Assembly (NCBI GenBank): GCA_029379385.1
Contig: CM055605.1
Coordinates: 10,017,001-10,081,000, forward strand
DNA length: 64,000 nt
Direction: 5' to 3'
Source of the DNA: Quillaja saponaria
Lineage: Eukaryota; Streptophyta; Magnoliopsida; Fabales; Quillajaceae
Shown: one piece after another, positions 43,880 to 55,464 of the stretch
Numbering within the stretch: position 1 is the stretch's first letter
How the letters are laid out: each line of letters opens with the position of its first letter
Position numbers and translations under genes: made by a program
Notes under the pieces: generated by a model
Databases searched by the model: none
The model's input: only the letters and a program-made list of their open reading frames with translations
What the model was told of the DNA's origin: nothing

Positions 43880-44582
43880 ATTATATTTTTGTCCTTATAG
43901 TTTAAATGATAAAGTCAGTTTCATCCTTATAGTTTAAAATGTTTTTACTTTTATTTCTATAATTGCAAAAACAAATCAATTGTGGTCTAATTAAACTGAA
44001 AGGCGTGTGATGGATGATGATTAGGACAAACAAAAATCTTGTGAAGTTTTCTATTTTTATATAAAAAATAGAAAAACATAATATTTGAGAATTTTTTTTT
44101 TCTTTATCTCACTCTCTCCCTTCCTCTCTACCACTGCCTTCCATATCCAACTCCGTGTTTTGAATCTTTTCTTTAAATCCATTTTATAGGATTTTGCTTT
44201 GCCATATCTAGTGGTGGATCTAGACATTTTATTTTAAGAAAACTAAATTATAATTTTTTTTACTTGAATTTAACTTAGGTGTTAAGAATGGCTACAATTT
44301 GGATAGATATATAAATTTGATTAATGAAAACATGAATATATAGATCATAAGAAATACAAGCATAAAAAAATAAAAATAAATAAAGAATATATACCATATT
44401 CAAACATGAAAAATAAGTTGAAATGTAATAAATATTATAAAGCAAAGAACAAAAATAAAATAAAATAAATAATATGAAGTATTAATATTTAACTATAGAT
44501 CAACATGGATTTACCCTATTTTTTTACTTCAATTCTTTTTTCAAGCAATTGCAACGCTATAAAATCACTTATAAAACTTATT
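43880..44582. other. About 700-bp insertion/deletion difference between block III copies
   Basis: Present here, absent at about 12518. Both edges lie in AATTATATTTTT / ACTTATTTTTTTATAAGG sequence. Inside: a pyrimidine-rich stretch (44098-44160) and A/T-rich DNA; no gene or terminal repeats are seen. Confidence 0.7.
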
Positions 44583-44844
44583 TTTTTATAAGGATCATAA
44601 TTATAAAATTTATTAAATTTTGTAGGGTCAAAATGAATATAGTGTTTTTTGAGAGTCAAAATACAATTTGTTCAAAAACATGTAGGGACAAAATTGATAG
44701 AAATGCAAACTTTCAATTGCAAAAAATAAAATTTCTGAAAATTATGTCACAATTATAAATGATATCAAAGTTTGGGGGAGGTAGAATAATTAAAGAAAAA
44801 CCTTTAAGAGTCAAAATATAGTTTACCCAAAATCTCATAGGCAA

Positions 44845-45005
44845 AAATAAACTCCTCCTCCATCTACCTCCTGGTCGTACGGTAGAGAACCTTCCCCTTT
44901 TCCACACGGATCTCCCCTGCGACGAGATCACAGGTCGACGGTGATCGTAGTTTTTATACCGGACGGTTCTAGAATTCGTCTTGGACAGAAAATCAGTGAG
45001 TTTAG
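44845..45005 (+). other. Possible 5' exon/promoter-proximal region, second copy
   Basis: Paralogue of 12790-12950 with the same C/G-rich profile; few substitutions compared with the flanking spacer. Confidence 0.35.
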
Positions 45006-45540
45006 ATTTCTGCATGTTGTTTGTCTTTCACGAATTCTTTCTTTTCAATGGTTTTTCGGAAATTCGAGGACTAGTTTGGTGGTGTAGAAAATTGTTGAAT
45101 TATGGTACAAAAATATCAGTAACGAGAATTGTGAGGTGCAATTGATGATCCTAGAAATTATAGTTAGACCTGGAATAATGTGTTTGATCTAATTAAATTT
45201 CAATCTTTTTCACCTTGTATATTTAAAACCCCTTTTGGGGTTCACGTTACTCCTTGAATACTTACTATTGAAATTTGAAGGTACATCATATACAACAGGT
45301 TGCTTAGCAGCATTTGTAATTTGTTAGCGGATATTTATGATTCATTTATTAATATGTTAACATGAGTATTATTCAATCATGATATTTTTTTTATTTTTTT
45401 TTTGGGGCAAAATGCAGTTAGTTTCTCCTGGAAATTGTTGAGCACTAGTTTATATTCCTCTTTGAACACACTCTTTTTGTTTTATCTTTTCCTGATGGTG
45501 GAAATTTAAAATATCATAATAAAATGATCAATTTCTGTTT

Positions 45541-46285
45541 TTTATGCAGAAACTATGGTCTAATGTGACTTGTAGTCTGGTATATCTAGGAGAAACAAAC
45601 AACTATCTGTTTTAGGTGCTTCAAAGATATCAGGAAGGAAACAATATACTTATTGCAGGGTCCACTAGGTTTCAGTCGAGGTGATATGTTGGGAATAGAA
45701 GGTGCTACAAAACAATTTGGCTTCTACTCAGAACTGATTCCCTCAGAAGATCAAAATGTTGTTGATGAATCAGGTTAATGATATCGATGTCCTGTATTAT
45801 GCCTTTTTTTTTTTTTTGCACAATATTGGATACTATACACTGGTTTGTTGTTACCCACAATGAATCTTTGCCTAGTCAAATTTAGTAAAAAAAAACTCCA
45901 AGTATTATCACAACTCACAAGTGTCAACTCTCACCATGCTTTATTCAATACTAGGAAATGGAAAACAAGTGCAAAACTAGAATAGCATGAAAATCTCATT
46001 AGACAAAGACACATTAAGCACAGAGATTGACAAGGAGCTTCAGTGGTAAATGTTGGAAACAGTACTGGGAGAAGACAAATTTGATTCATATGAATTGAAG
46101 TTGCTATATGTGACAAACGGTGACTGTATATACTTAATTACTGAGGAAGCTTGGATTGAATATATGTATTGACTTTCTTTATTTTGAGTTTTGCTAACAA
46201 CCTTCAGTAGGCTTTCATTTCATGATATTTTCATCTCGAGCTTGTCTATAAGTTTTTTATTTTGTTTACCATATGATGTGGTTTA
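45541..46285 (+). pseudogene. ERI-locus intron with two unidentified exon-like segments and an empty Copia site
   Basis: 45615-45775 carries the QFGFYSELIPSED-type segment, and 46020-46170 the KFDSYELKLLYVTNGD-type segment. Between them, 45951-45958 (CTAGGAAA) is the target into which Copia went in the paralogous copies; it is empty here. Family unknown. Confidence 0.45.
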
Positions 46286-47011
46286 GGTGGACAGAGGTGT
46301 TACATTAAGTGAGACTCTCCTTAGACATGATAAATGGCTTGAGAAGAAGGGGATAAAGAACACCAACTTTGCTGTGGTTACTTGGTCAAATTGGGGTTGT
46401 TGGGTGATGCTGGAATCTTGGTGCTGGTTCACGAAGATTCGAAAATCTCCTTATTTCAAGCAGTAAACAATGTGCATACACAAAGAGTTATTGATATGTT
46501 GGTATACTCTCATTTCTGTTAAACTTATTTCAAGTTTTATAATGTTCATCTTTATTAGATGGATCAACTTAAAGATCCTGTTCCATGAGGTTTTTGGTGG
46601 CATGAGGTGCAATCTTAATGAGGCCGTTGAGATAGCAGGCTTGGCATGGCAGGGCCGTGCTCATTGTGGCCTAGATGATGCTAAAAACACCGTTCGCCTG
46701 CTGTCATTCCTCATGAACCTGGTTTTAAATTCTCTATTACAAACTCCTTAAAGAGGCAGACTGCAGATCGGGCATTGATGTGGAAGCAGTCACCAGAGCA
46801 ACTGTCCTTTTCTCCCCAATACCCCCACAATCCAAAGGATATTCTTGTTTTCATTTTCCAATATCACCCCTACTGTTATTGTGGGGTGAAGAGCAGCAGG
46901 GGGATGATTCAGAAGCCAGGACCCAAGCAAGGGAGTATTTTCTTTGGTTGTGGAAATTGGACTGTAACTAGAGGTGCCCGTTGCCTCTACTTTGAATGGG
47001 CCTCTCCCTGA
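46286..47011 (+). pseudogene. ERI1/ERI2-like exoribonuclease, C-terminal half, copy D (best preserved)
   Basis: Exon pieces: 46287-46464 (VDRGVTLSETLLRHDKW...PYFKQ then GTAAAC donor), 46557-46725 (LFHEVFGGMRCNLNEAVEIA, GRAHCGLDDAKNT with the Exo III His and Asp), and 46740-47011 (SPEQLSFSPQYPHNPKD, then a complete GRF zinc finger: YCYCGVKS, FFGCGNW, ARCLYFEW, stop at 47011). GRF fingers bind single-stranded nucleic acid and occur at the end of ERI2. The Exo II Asp is replaced by Gly (codon 46395-46397), as in copy B, so catalysis would be lost even if an N-terminal half were present. Confidence 0.82.
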
Positions 47012-47896
47012 GTGTGAGCTCTTCTGATCATCATGGTCAAAATCCCAAGTTTTCTTAAAATATCTTCTATGTAAAAAAAATAAAAATAAAAATAAAAATA
47101 AACAACAAGAAGAAGAATGGAAACGAGAAAAAAGAATGATGATGGATGAGACTAGTGGGTTGTCTCCGAGAGGAAGCATATGGGCTTGGCTGCATGATGA
47201 GATTTTTGCTTCATAAAGAATATGTAAAAATAGTTGGCTCAATTGCTTAATAGTGTGTTAAACATCAAAGTAGTCTTCTAAAATGAGAGGGTGCTTCAAC
47301 CTGTAAAGCTGACTTGTTGACTGGAGAACAAACTGAGAATGTAGGGAATTGGATAGTTAGGAAGGAAGATGCTTTTAGATGCTGAGGCATGCTAAATTAT
47401 CTTAAATAATCTGTGAGGTAGTACCATTTGTTTTCTTGATACCAGTTCTAATGGGAGTCACTGTATTTTCCAGTGAATCATTTTATGTGGATCATTCTAT
47501 CTCATTCATCTCACCCTTTTTGTTTCAGCAGTACTAAAACAGGACAAAGAAAAAGGTTTAAGGAGGTTGTCTTTTTTAAATTATTTTCCTTCAAAATTTT
47601 GTTCTCGTTGCCTAAGAAGTTTATGAGTTGCGTAATCACCAATTTTTCCAAAAACAGAATAACAACAGGATAAATATAACAAGTTCTTAATGAGTTTGTT
47701 TAAATATATATTGAAAAAATTATTATATTGAACTTCAAATTATATTGCATGAACATACAATTCAACTTGTCTACAATTTATGAATACAATCGATCATTCA
47801 ATTAAATCTTAAATTCTATACTAGTTTACATGAATCCCTAACCAAACTTCAACTTGTAAAAGACCAAAAGCAGAGGAAAAAAGTCAGAACTATTCC
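47012..47896. other. Convergent intergenic region, block III unit
   Basis: No gene. 3' flanks of the ERI-like and WRN-like copies; paralogue of 14310-15203. Confidence 0.6.
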
Positions 47897-48597
47897 TTAT
47901 ATAACTATAGGATGGTAGATTACTGGCACAATTCTTGTGGGTGTCAATGGACAAGTCACAACTCTAGTGGGTGTCAATGGATAAGTACTGGTGGCAGGAC
48001 CAGGTTGACGAACACCATGAACAGATTCAAATACACCCTTGAAGTGCATACCAAGTTGAGAAGAAACAAATGCATCAATGCAAGCATACTCAACTTGAGC
48101 ATAACTGAGTTCCTCTGCATCCCAACAACTCAAAGTGATCTCTTTGGCTTCTTCATCAATTTCCCAGTAAATGTCAATGCCAATTTCTTTAATCCCATGT
48201 ATTTAAGCTCCTTTCCAGTTACTGTATTTCTTCACAGCCATCTCACCCACATCCATTGCACGTGAAACACGAAGCCCACAATCCTTGAACAATTTTTCTG
48301 CATCTTCCTTGATTCCCATGCCAAAGGTATATTCTTTTAAGAAGCTACGATTGAAGGCAAGTTCAGCATGAAGACTTTTGATAGACAGATTGCCACGCAA
48401 AGTTGAAGAATTTGCAACAGATTTCTCTTTTTGGTTCAAATGGCCACGGTATCAAGCAAAAAATCATGTGAAACGTCATGAAGTGAATTTGTACGAAGAT
48501 TCTATCCGACACGAAGCAGGCCACAGTGTTTTGATTTAAACTCATGCAAATCAATGGTGTAGAACTGAGGATCATGAGGGTTTGTAGTGGAAGCCAT
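47897..48597 (-). pseudogene. WRN/WEX-like exonuclease, copy 6 (multiple deletions)
   Basis: The start codon region (48597) and C-terminal part (47897-48290, with YACIDAF and two PLTPTR repeats) are recognisable. Between about 48310 and 48530 at least ten small deletions remove bases scattered through the DxE region (for example CAAATGGCCACGGTATCAAG against TTGGGACGCCACTCGGTATC), and one base is lost at 48145. No usable frame. A TATA box is at 48666-48676. Confidence 0.85.
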
Positions 48598-48659
48598 TAT
48601 CAGAAGAAGAAAGAAGCAGAATTTAGTGAGTGAATTTGGTAAGAGTGAATGTGAGCCAT

Positions 48660-51600
48660 ATGATGTCTATATATAGGTGTCCAATTCTCATTAGGGTTTA
48701 GGGTTTAATATCCTCAACCGACTAAGGTTTCTCTTATTTACTTGCCTTCAACGGTAAGATTGGGCTTTCTTAGTTTTATATATTTTGTTAATAAAATTAA
48801 GAGAATTGAGAAATAGGATAATTAAGGATAATATTTTGTTTCTCGATTAAGAACTAAAAAGTTACATAATTATTATATAAGTAAAATAAATACTTTTATG
48901 TGATTAAATACATGAAAAAAAATAAATTAGTACATCATTTAATGTAATTACTATAAATTCCTAAAAATTTATAAATGTGCATTTAGTATTTTTATTTTTT
49001 TTTTGAAATAATTTATTTGAGTTTCAATACTAAACTAGTTCTAAACTCAATCTATTTAGACGTGAGTTAAATACACAAGTCGAATATAATTAATTAACAA
49101 ATCAAATTGAAATTTATTCACAAAACATATGAAGAAATTTACAAAGAACTTTAAATTTCTTAGTAAGTAATAATGAATACTGGCTTTTCTTAAACCTTTT
49201 TAATGTGTTTTCCAAACCGTTTAACAATTTATTGTATTAATTCCTTTTTATACATGTTAACTTTTTTGCCATATAGAATCTACATTGATATTATACGCTT
49301 TTTTATTATATGATCTTAAATTTTATCAAACTATAAGTATTTTTATATCTGTAATTCGATTGAGCAAGATTAAAACCGTTTATAATAAAAGATTGTGTTA
49401 ATTAGTCCTAAAATCGCCTGACCATGAAACATCATAATGTTTTTGACATGGGTAAATTTAAAAACAATATTTTTATATAAATTATTGTGCTTTTGTCATG
49501 ATTGAAGGAAGGGAATATTTAAAATGACCCCCTAAACTTAAGAAAAATAAATATTAATCACATTAATTTTTAACAAAATAAATTAAACTAATTAAATAAT
49601 AATATATCTTTCATAGTAAAACTAAATTTGAAATTCCTTAGAAATTTATTAGCATTTATCTTATTTATAGTTAGACATTTTAAAGTGATAATAATATGTC
49701 TTTGATGTCTATATACGGGTGTCCCAGTCCCATTAGGGTTTAGGATTCAATATCCTTAACCGTCTAAGGTGTCTCCTATTTACTTGTCTTCAACGATAGG
49801 ATTGTGATTTCTTAGGTTTGTATATTTTGTTAAGAAAATTAAGAGAATTGAGAAATAGGGATAATTAAGATAATATTTTGTATCTCGATTAAAACAAAAA
49901 TATTATATAATTATTATGTAAGTAAAATAAATACTTTTATCTGATTTAATAAATATATATAAATTTATTAAATTAGAGAATAAAAATAAATTAATATCTT
50001 ATTTAATGTAATTACTTTGTTTTCCTAAAAATTCCTAAATATGTATTTAATATCTTTTTTTTTTGAAATAATTTATTTGAGTTTTGATACCCAGCTTAAA
50101 TCATAAAATGAATTCAGTAAACTAGTTCCAAACTCCATCTATTTGGACATGAGTTAAATACAAGTCAAATATAATTAACAAATAAAAATCTAATATATTC
50201 TCAAACTATTCAATTTATTATTTTTTTGACATATTTTAAAATTTTATAAGTTTTCTTTTGTTGTGTGAGATTTATTATTAACTTATATATTGCTTTTATT
50301 TTAAAGGTATTACTTTGGAATATAAGATTAAGTTGATGCGATATTAAAATATTAATTAATGCCCCAACCTATTTTGTTATGTGTCACCGTGTCAGCATAT
50401 TATTATCTTAATAATTATATACTATGAATTACTAACTTTTAAGGAAATATTATTTTATCTAAATTTTTAATTGTAATTTTTTGTATGTATATATCTTTTC
50501 TATTTCAGAAAAAGTAATAATTGAAATTTGGCATCAATACTAACTGATGATTTGATTTAGGATTTGCTCTAATTTTTTTTCAAAATGGATCAGCTGTATT
50601 AATTAGTAAAAAATCATTCAAATAATTAGTCATTAAATTAATTTTTTAGTATTATCTTTCTCAAATTTAAGTCATTTTTGTTTACGAATAGAGACAAATG
50701 AAATTAATTTTATTCATGCATATGTAAATAGAGTGAGTTAAGAATTTTTTGTTTAAGAATTAATATTCTAAAAATTACCAAACAAAATTGCAAATATGAG
50801 AAGATAATAGGAATTAGATTAAAAAAAATATAGAAACTTATATTTTATATAATTAATTTATGAGAGAATGTGAGAAAATTAGTAGGTGATGTGGTAAAAT
50901 GATATAATTTATTAGAGATGAGAGAGAAATAACGGGTGTTTTAGAAAGATGATATGTCAAAGTATTAGATAGGTTCATTGATAATGTGCCAATATCATAT
51001 TGTTTTAATTTCTTAAGTATTGATTATATTATTATTTTATTTATATATTCTTTTTTAAAACATATTAATTTAGTTCACATTTTGCAATATATAATTTACA
51101 TCAATATCATTTTCTTTTTATTATATGGTCATAAATTTAATTAAACTGTAAATAATTTTATATTTGTAACTTGATTGAGTGAGTTTAAAATCGGTTTACT
51201 AGCTGAGTCCTAAAATCCTCTTACCATGCAGTATCATAATGTTTTTAATAGGGTTTATTTTAAAAATAATATTTTTTATATGACAAATTATTATGCATTG
51301 GTCATGATTGAAGGAAGGGAATATCTAAAAATGATCCCCTAGAGTTAAGAAAAATATATATTAACAACATTAATTTTTAACAAAATAAATTAAACTAATT
51401 AAATAATAATATATCTTTGATAGTAAAACTAAATTTTGTAACTCCTTAGAAATTTATTAGCATTTATCTTATTTATAGTTAGACATTTTAAAGTGGTAAT
51501 TTTTACTAATTTCTTTCTAATTAAAAATCAAAATAAGTATTTTATCACTGATTTTTTAATCTTTACTTTTTTTTTAAAAAAAAAAATTTAACATATTGAT

Positions 51601-51720
51601 AAATACCAAGTAATATCATATAAAACTGAAAATTCGAATGTATTATATAATTTTTGAAAAAATAATTTGCTTTATAAAATTGAACATTATAAAAATCTAT
51701 TGAGAGCTTTAAATTAATTT
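48660..51720. repeat. AT-rich spacer: two family-I copies in tandem
   Basis: No gene. Collinear with 31911-34820, including the junction at about 49705, but with one arm of the palindrome only. Confidence 0.75.
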
Positions 51721-51974
51721 AAAAAATGAAAAAGTGATTGTGTATGTGAGGTGCAAAGGATCAAATAATTAGATTGAAAGATTTGTTGATGTGCTACCCA
51801 ACATTGATGGGTGGGTTCCTTTTAACCCAATGGGTCAAGGGCAACACATTAGCACATCCAATCACTTTAATGCCTCACTTGATTACAAGCCCACGTCACT
51901 AGGCTCGGCACTAATCTTTTTAATAGAATATTATATAAATAGTTATACAATTTATTCCCTATTGATGTGGGACA
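51721..51974 (-). ncRNA. 7SL RNA-derived gene, copy 11
   Basis: TATA, 5' end GTGCCGAGCC (51902-51911) and T-run present. Upstream element TGTCCCACATCA (R position changed, 51964-51974). Hairpin GATGTGCTA pairs with TAGCACATC, though with ATTGATGGG on the inner arm. Confidence 0.68.
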
Positions 51975-52249
51975 AAATTTCTAAGTAATTTTAATGTTTT
52001 AAAAATATCTTTATTTCTTATTAGTAGTCCAAAATTTTCTCCATCAACCCTCAAAATCCTTAAACCAACCAATTAAATAATTAATAAAATCTCTAACTTG
52101 GTAGGAACATTAATCTGGTCTCACGAGAAACTCTTTCCATTTGTTTTTCCAATTAGCACTCGCAAAAGCACTGGCCACCAATACAATTTTTAGTTTGATT
52201 TGCAATTTGCAGGATATTGATTAGTACAATCATTGTCGTTTTGACATGT

Positions 52250-52745
52250 GTAAAAATTTTGCGAACTTGCAAAAAAAATGTGGGCTAGATTGTTTATGTC
52301 TTCAAATGTGCAAGCAAAATGATAAAATTCAAGAACCTATAAAGGGAAAGAGAATGCTTACTTTACTGGATTTTAGAATGGATTAGGTCAACTCAGACAG
52401 TAGTGAAATTTAAGTTTCATAATAAGTATAAGAGGGATATACCTTAGCTACTTCTGGATTCAATTGACATTTCCGTTTCAAGAAATACTCCACAACTTTA
52501 CATCACGATTCGTCACCTTTCAATATTTTTAACTTCCGACGCATAATTATAGCAAAAGTCGTCAATCAATCCTTATAAATAAAATTTCGTGTTTGCACTG
52601 AAACTTGGAACCTCTGTTACCTTCTGGAATCTTGGAAATCTTCATTAGCCATTTGATATGTTAGCAAATATATAAATAAATTAGAAGAAAAAACCAACAC
52701 CAACAAAAAAAAAATCGTTAAATACTTCAAAACACACGAGCACAA
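52250..52745 (-). pseudogene. Adenylosuccinate lyase exons 3-4, copy 5
   Basis: Exon 4 (52290-52345) and exon 3 (about 52450-52655) with deletions (TCACAACTTTACATC lacks bases). It ends at 52745 in the intron and is joined directly to NUFIP-like 5' sequence. Exons 1-2 are lost. Confidence 0.75.
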
Positions 52746-53667
52746 GTTTTAAAATGATTTAAAAAAAGTTTTTATGAAGATATTATAACTTTTATCTTCT
52801 CATTTTATTTGTTTTTTATCTTTCACTACCAAAATGTTCACATGCAAGTCACAAATCCTTCTCAAGTACTACCTTTCGCTTTACCCAATCCCATGCAGGT
52901 GGTTCCTCAAAATCCCAACTTCTCTGCAAATACACAGTTTGGTCGTGTGCATTGTAATCAAATAAGCTAGCAGGTTAGCCAGAATCAGAAAAACTTGGTT
53001 TCTCCCAAGGTGGATGCAAATGCTTTGAAATCATCACCTGTTGCATTTCAGCAGTTGCAGGGTTCACAATGTCACAGGTACCTTTATTTTGTCCTATGTA
53101 ATACTCTGTTTTCTTCATTTAATTGTAGTGATTTGCATCAGTGGCCTTAGATCACATTAAATTCTACTTGTGTGTAGATCTTAAAAGCCTAAGTTGCAGA
53201 AATACCATCATCCTATCTCTTAGATTCAGAAAAACAAGCTTTCAGCAAGAAAGAGAAACCAAGGAAGATGAGTAAGAAAGGTGGATTCCAGAACAAGTTT
53301 GACAGAAGAGGAAGATATGACAAAAGCTGCCAGTTGCAGATTTTAAGGTTCATGACAATGAAATGAATTCATTCTTTCAAGATTGGCCTGATAAACCTTT
53401 ACAATATCCTGTAATGATAAAAAGAAATATATAGGAAGTGGAAAAGATGTTTGTGAGACAATGCTTCAAAAATCTGTGGATGATGACAATGACAAGATCT
53501 ATAATTATGTTGGTAAAGATAAAGATGAGGGTGGCAATGAAGACAATGACTGTGATGAAGATATTGCTCAAGATAATGAAGAAGAGTCTTATTCTATAAA
53601 CAGAGAGTGTGGTAATCAAAAGGGGATTGAGGAACCTGATGAAGAGGAGGGGGAAATTTTAGACTAG
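52746..53667 (+). pseudogene. NUFIP-like fragment, copy D
   Basis: Pro/Asn-rich segment (52880-53075), basic segment (FQNKFDRRGRYD, about 53285), NSFFQDWPDKPLQYP after the shared frameshift (about 53360), acidic tail IAQDNEEESYSINREC...EEGEILD (stop 53665). The shared frameshift shows that the copies descend from an already broken gene. Confidence 0.5.
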
Positions 53668-53726
53668 AATCAATAGTGTTGGTTTTTACTTTAACCAAGA
53701 AAAGTAGAATGAATTTTGTGCATCTA

Positions 53727-54178
53727 TGGATATAAATAAGAATAGTGGCCATTTATTTGAAATTGCAATTGTTGCAAGTAACATGGATTTAGTACCTGGT
53801 CGACCTGGCATTTGAACTCTCAGAAGGTGCAGCAATGCCAAATGAATGCTTTTGAGAGCCAGTTTTACCCGTATCCTATCGAGAACCAGCTCCAATATAT
53901 TTTATTCAATATCATCACTCCAGGCCAAGTACCCTCATGACCTCCAATATAAAGAATTTCAGTATTTTGTGGTCATAGATTATGAGGCTACCTTTGATAA
54001 GGATAAAAGTCCCCACCCACGAGAGATCATTGAATTTCCATCTGTCATAGTGAGTAGTGTAACTGGGCAGTGGGAAGCCTGTTTTCAAACGTATGTCCGG
54101 CCAACCTGCAATCAGCTTCTAAGTGACTTCTGTAAGGATCTGACCGGGGTCCAGAAAATTCAGGTGTGTTATGGTAAT
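53727..54178 (+). pseudogene. ERI1/ERI2-like exoribonuclease, N-terminal half, copy D (best N-half)
   Basis: Leader NAFESQFYPYPIENQLQY, frameshift near 53930, then YPHDLQYKEFQYFVVIDYEA (Exo I: Asp and Glu kept, Phe to Tyr between them), EIIEFPSVIVSSVTGQWEA, TYVRPTCNQLLSDFCKDLTG and VQKIQ, followed by GTGTGT, a plausible splice donor at 54174. Downstream exons are missing because of the deletion at about 54785. Confidence 0.8.
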
Positions 54179-54349
54179 GCTTGCCTTTGTTTATAAGAAG
54201 AATTTTTATTAGAGAACTAGATAGAGCATTACTTGCATTTCTCAAGGGGCCGTTGACTATTTCATGTTTGTTAAATTCTTATTGAGCTGATACCGATAAC
54301 ACTGTTGTACTTTATTATGTAAAATTCCATGTTATCTAAAAAAAACAAG

Positions 54350-54545
54350 TATCTGCTTTAGGTGCTTCAAAGATATCAGGAAGGAAACAATATGCTTATT
54401 GCAGGGTCCACTAGGTTTCAGTCAAGATGATATGTTAGGAATGGAAGGTGCAACAAAACAATTTCGCCTCTACTCAGAACTGATTCCCTCAGAATATAAA
54501 ATGTGGTTGATGAACGAGGTTAATGATATTGATTTTCTGTATTAT
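54350..54545 (+). pseudogene. Unidentified exon-like segment inside the ERI-like locus, copy D
   Basis: LQGPLGFSQDDMLGMEGATK, then QFRLYSELIPSE, open through this copy. A pyrimidine/A-rich stretch and TTTAG precede it. Family unknown. Confidence 0.4.
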
Positions 54546-55464
54546 GCCATTTTTTTTTTTTTTCTTGCACAATGTTGGATACTGTTTACACTGGTTTGTT
54601 GCTAATCCACGATGAATCTTTGCCTAGTAAAATTTTGTAAAAACAGTCTCCCAAGTATTATCACAAGTATCAACTGTCACCGTGGCTCTGTTCAATACTA
54701 GGAAATGGAAAACAAGTGGAAAACTAGAATAGCATCGAAACCTTGTTGGAAAAAGACACATTAAGCATGAAAACCTCAGAATATAAAATATCTTCTATGT
54801 GAAAAAAAGAATGAAAAGGGGAAAAAAGAATGATGATGGATGAGACTAGTGGGTTGTCCCCGAGAGGAAGCATGTGTGCTTGGCTGCATGATGAGTTTTC
54901 TGCTTCATAAAGAATATATACAAATAGTTGGCTCAATTGCTTAATAGTGTGCTAAACATCAAACTAAACTTCTAAAATGAGAGGGAGCTTCAACCTGTAA
55001 AGCTGACTTGTTGACTGGAGAACAAACTGGGAATGTGAGGAATTGGGTAGTTAGGAAGGAAGGTACTTTTACATGCTGAGGCATGCTAAATTTTTTTAAA
55101 TAATCTGTGAGATAGTACCATTTGTTTTCTTAATACCAGTTCCAACGGAAATCACTAAATTTTCCTGTGGATCATTCTGTCCCTCAGTCATCTCACCCTT
55201 TTTCCCAATAGTACTAAAATAGACAAAAAAGTTAAAGGAGGATTTCTTCTTTTTCCTTCAAAAATTTGTTCTTGTTGCCTAAGAAGTTTATGAGTTGTGT
55301 AACACCAATTTTCCAAAAACAGAGGAACAACAGAATAAATACATAACGAACACAAATTCTTAGTATGTTTGTTTAAATTTCTATTGCAAAAATATAATAT
55401 TGAACTTCAATTTGAGCTTTATTGCATGAAAATACAATTCAACTTGTCTACAGGTTATACAACT
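54546..55464. other. ERI 3' flank and convergent intergenic region
   Basis: No gene. Contains the empty Copia site (CTAGGAAATGG, about 54700) and the shared exon-skipping deletion (about 54785). Confidence 0.55.

Larger units (their letters stand above)
42245..44844. repeat. Spacer block III, paralogous to 10851-12790
   Basis: Mostly unique-looking A/T-rich DNA. Differs from its paralogue by a 700-bp segment (43880-44582), listed separately. A possible last exon (SESEEEDDGVARCL) is at 43470-43545. Confidence 0.7.
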
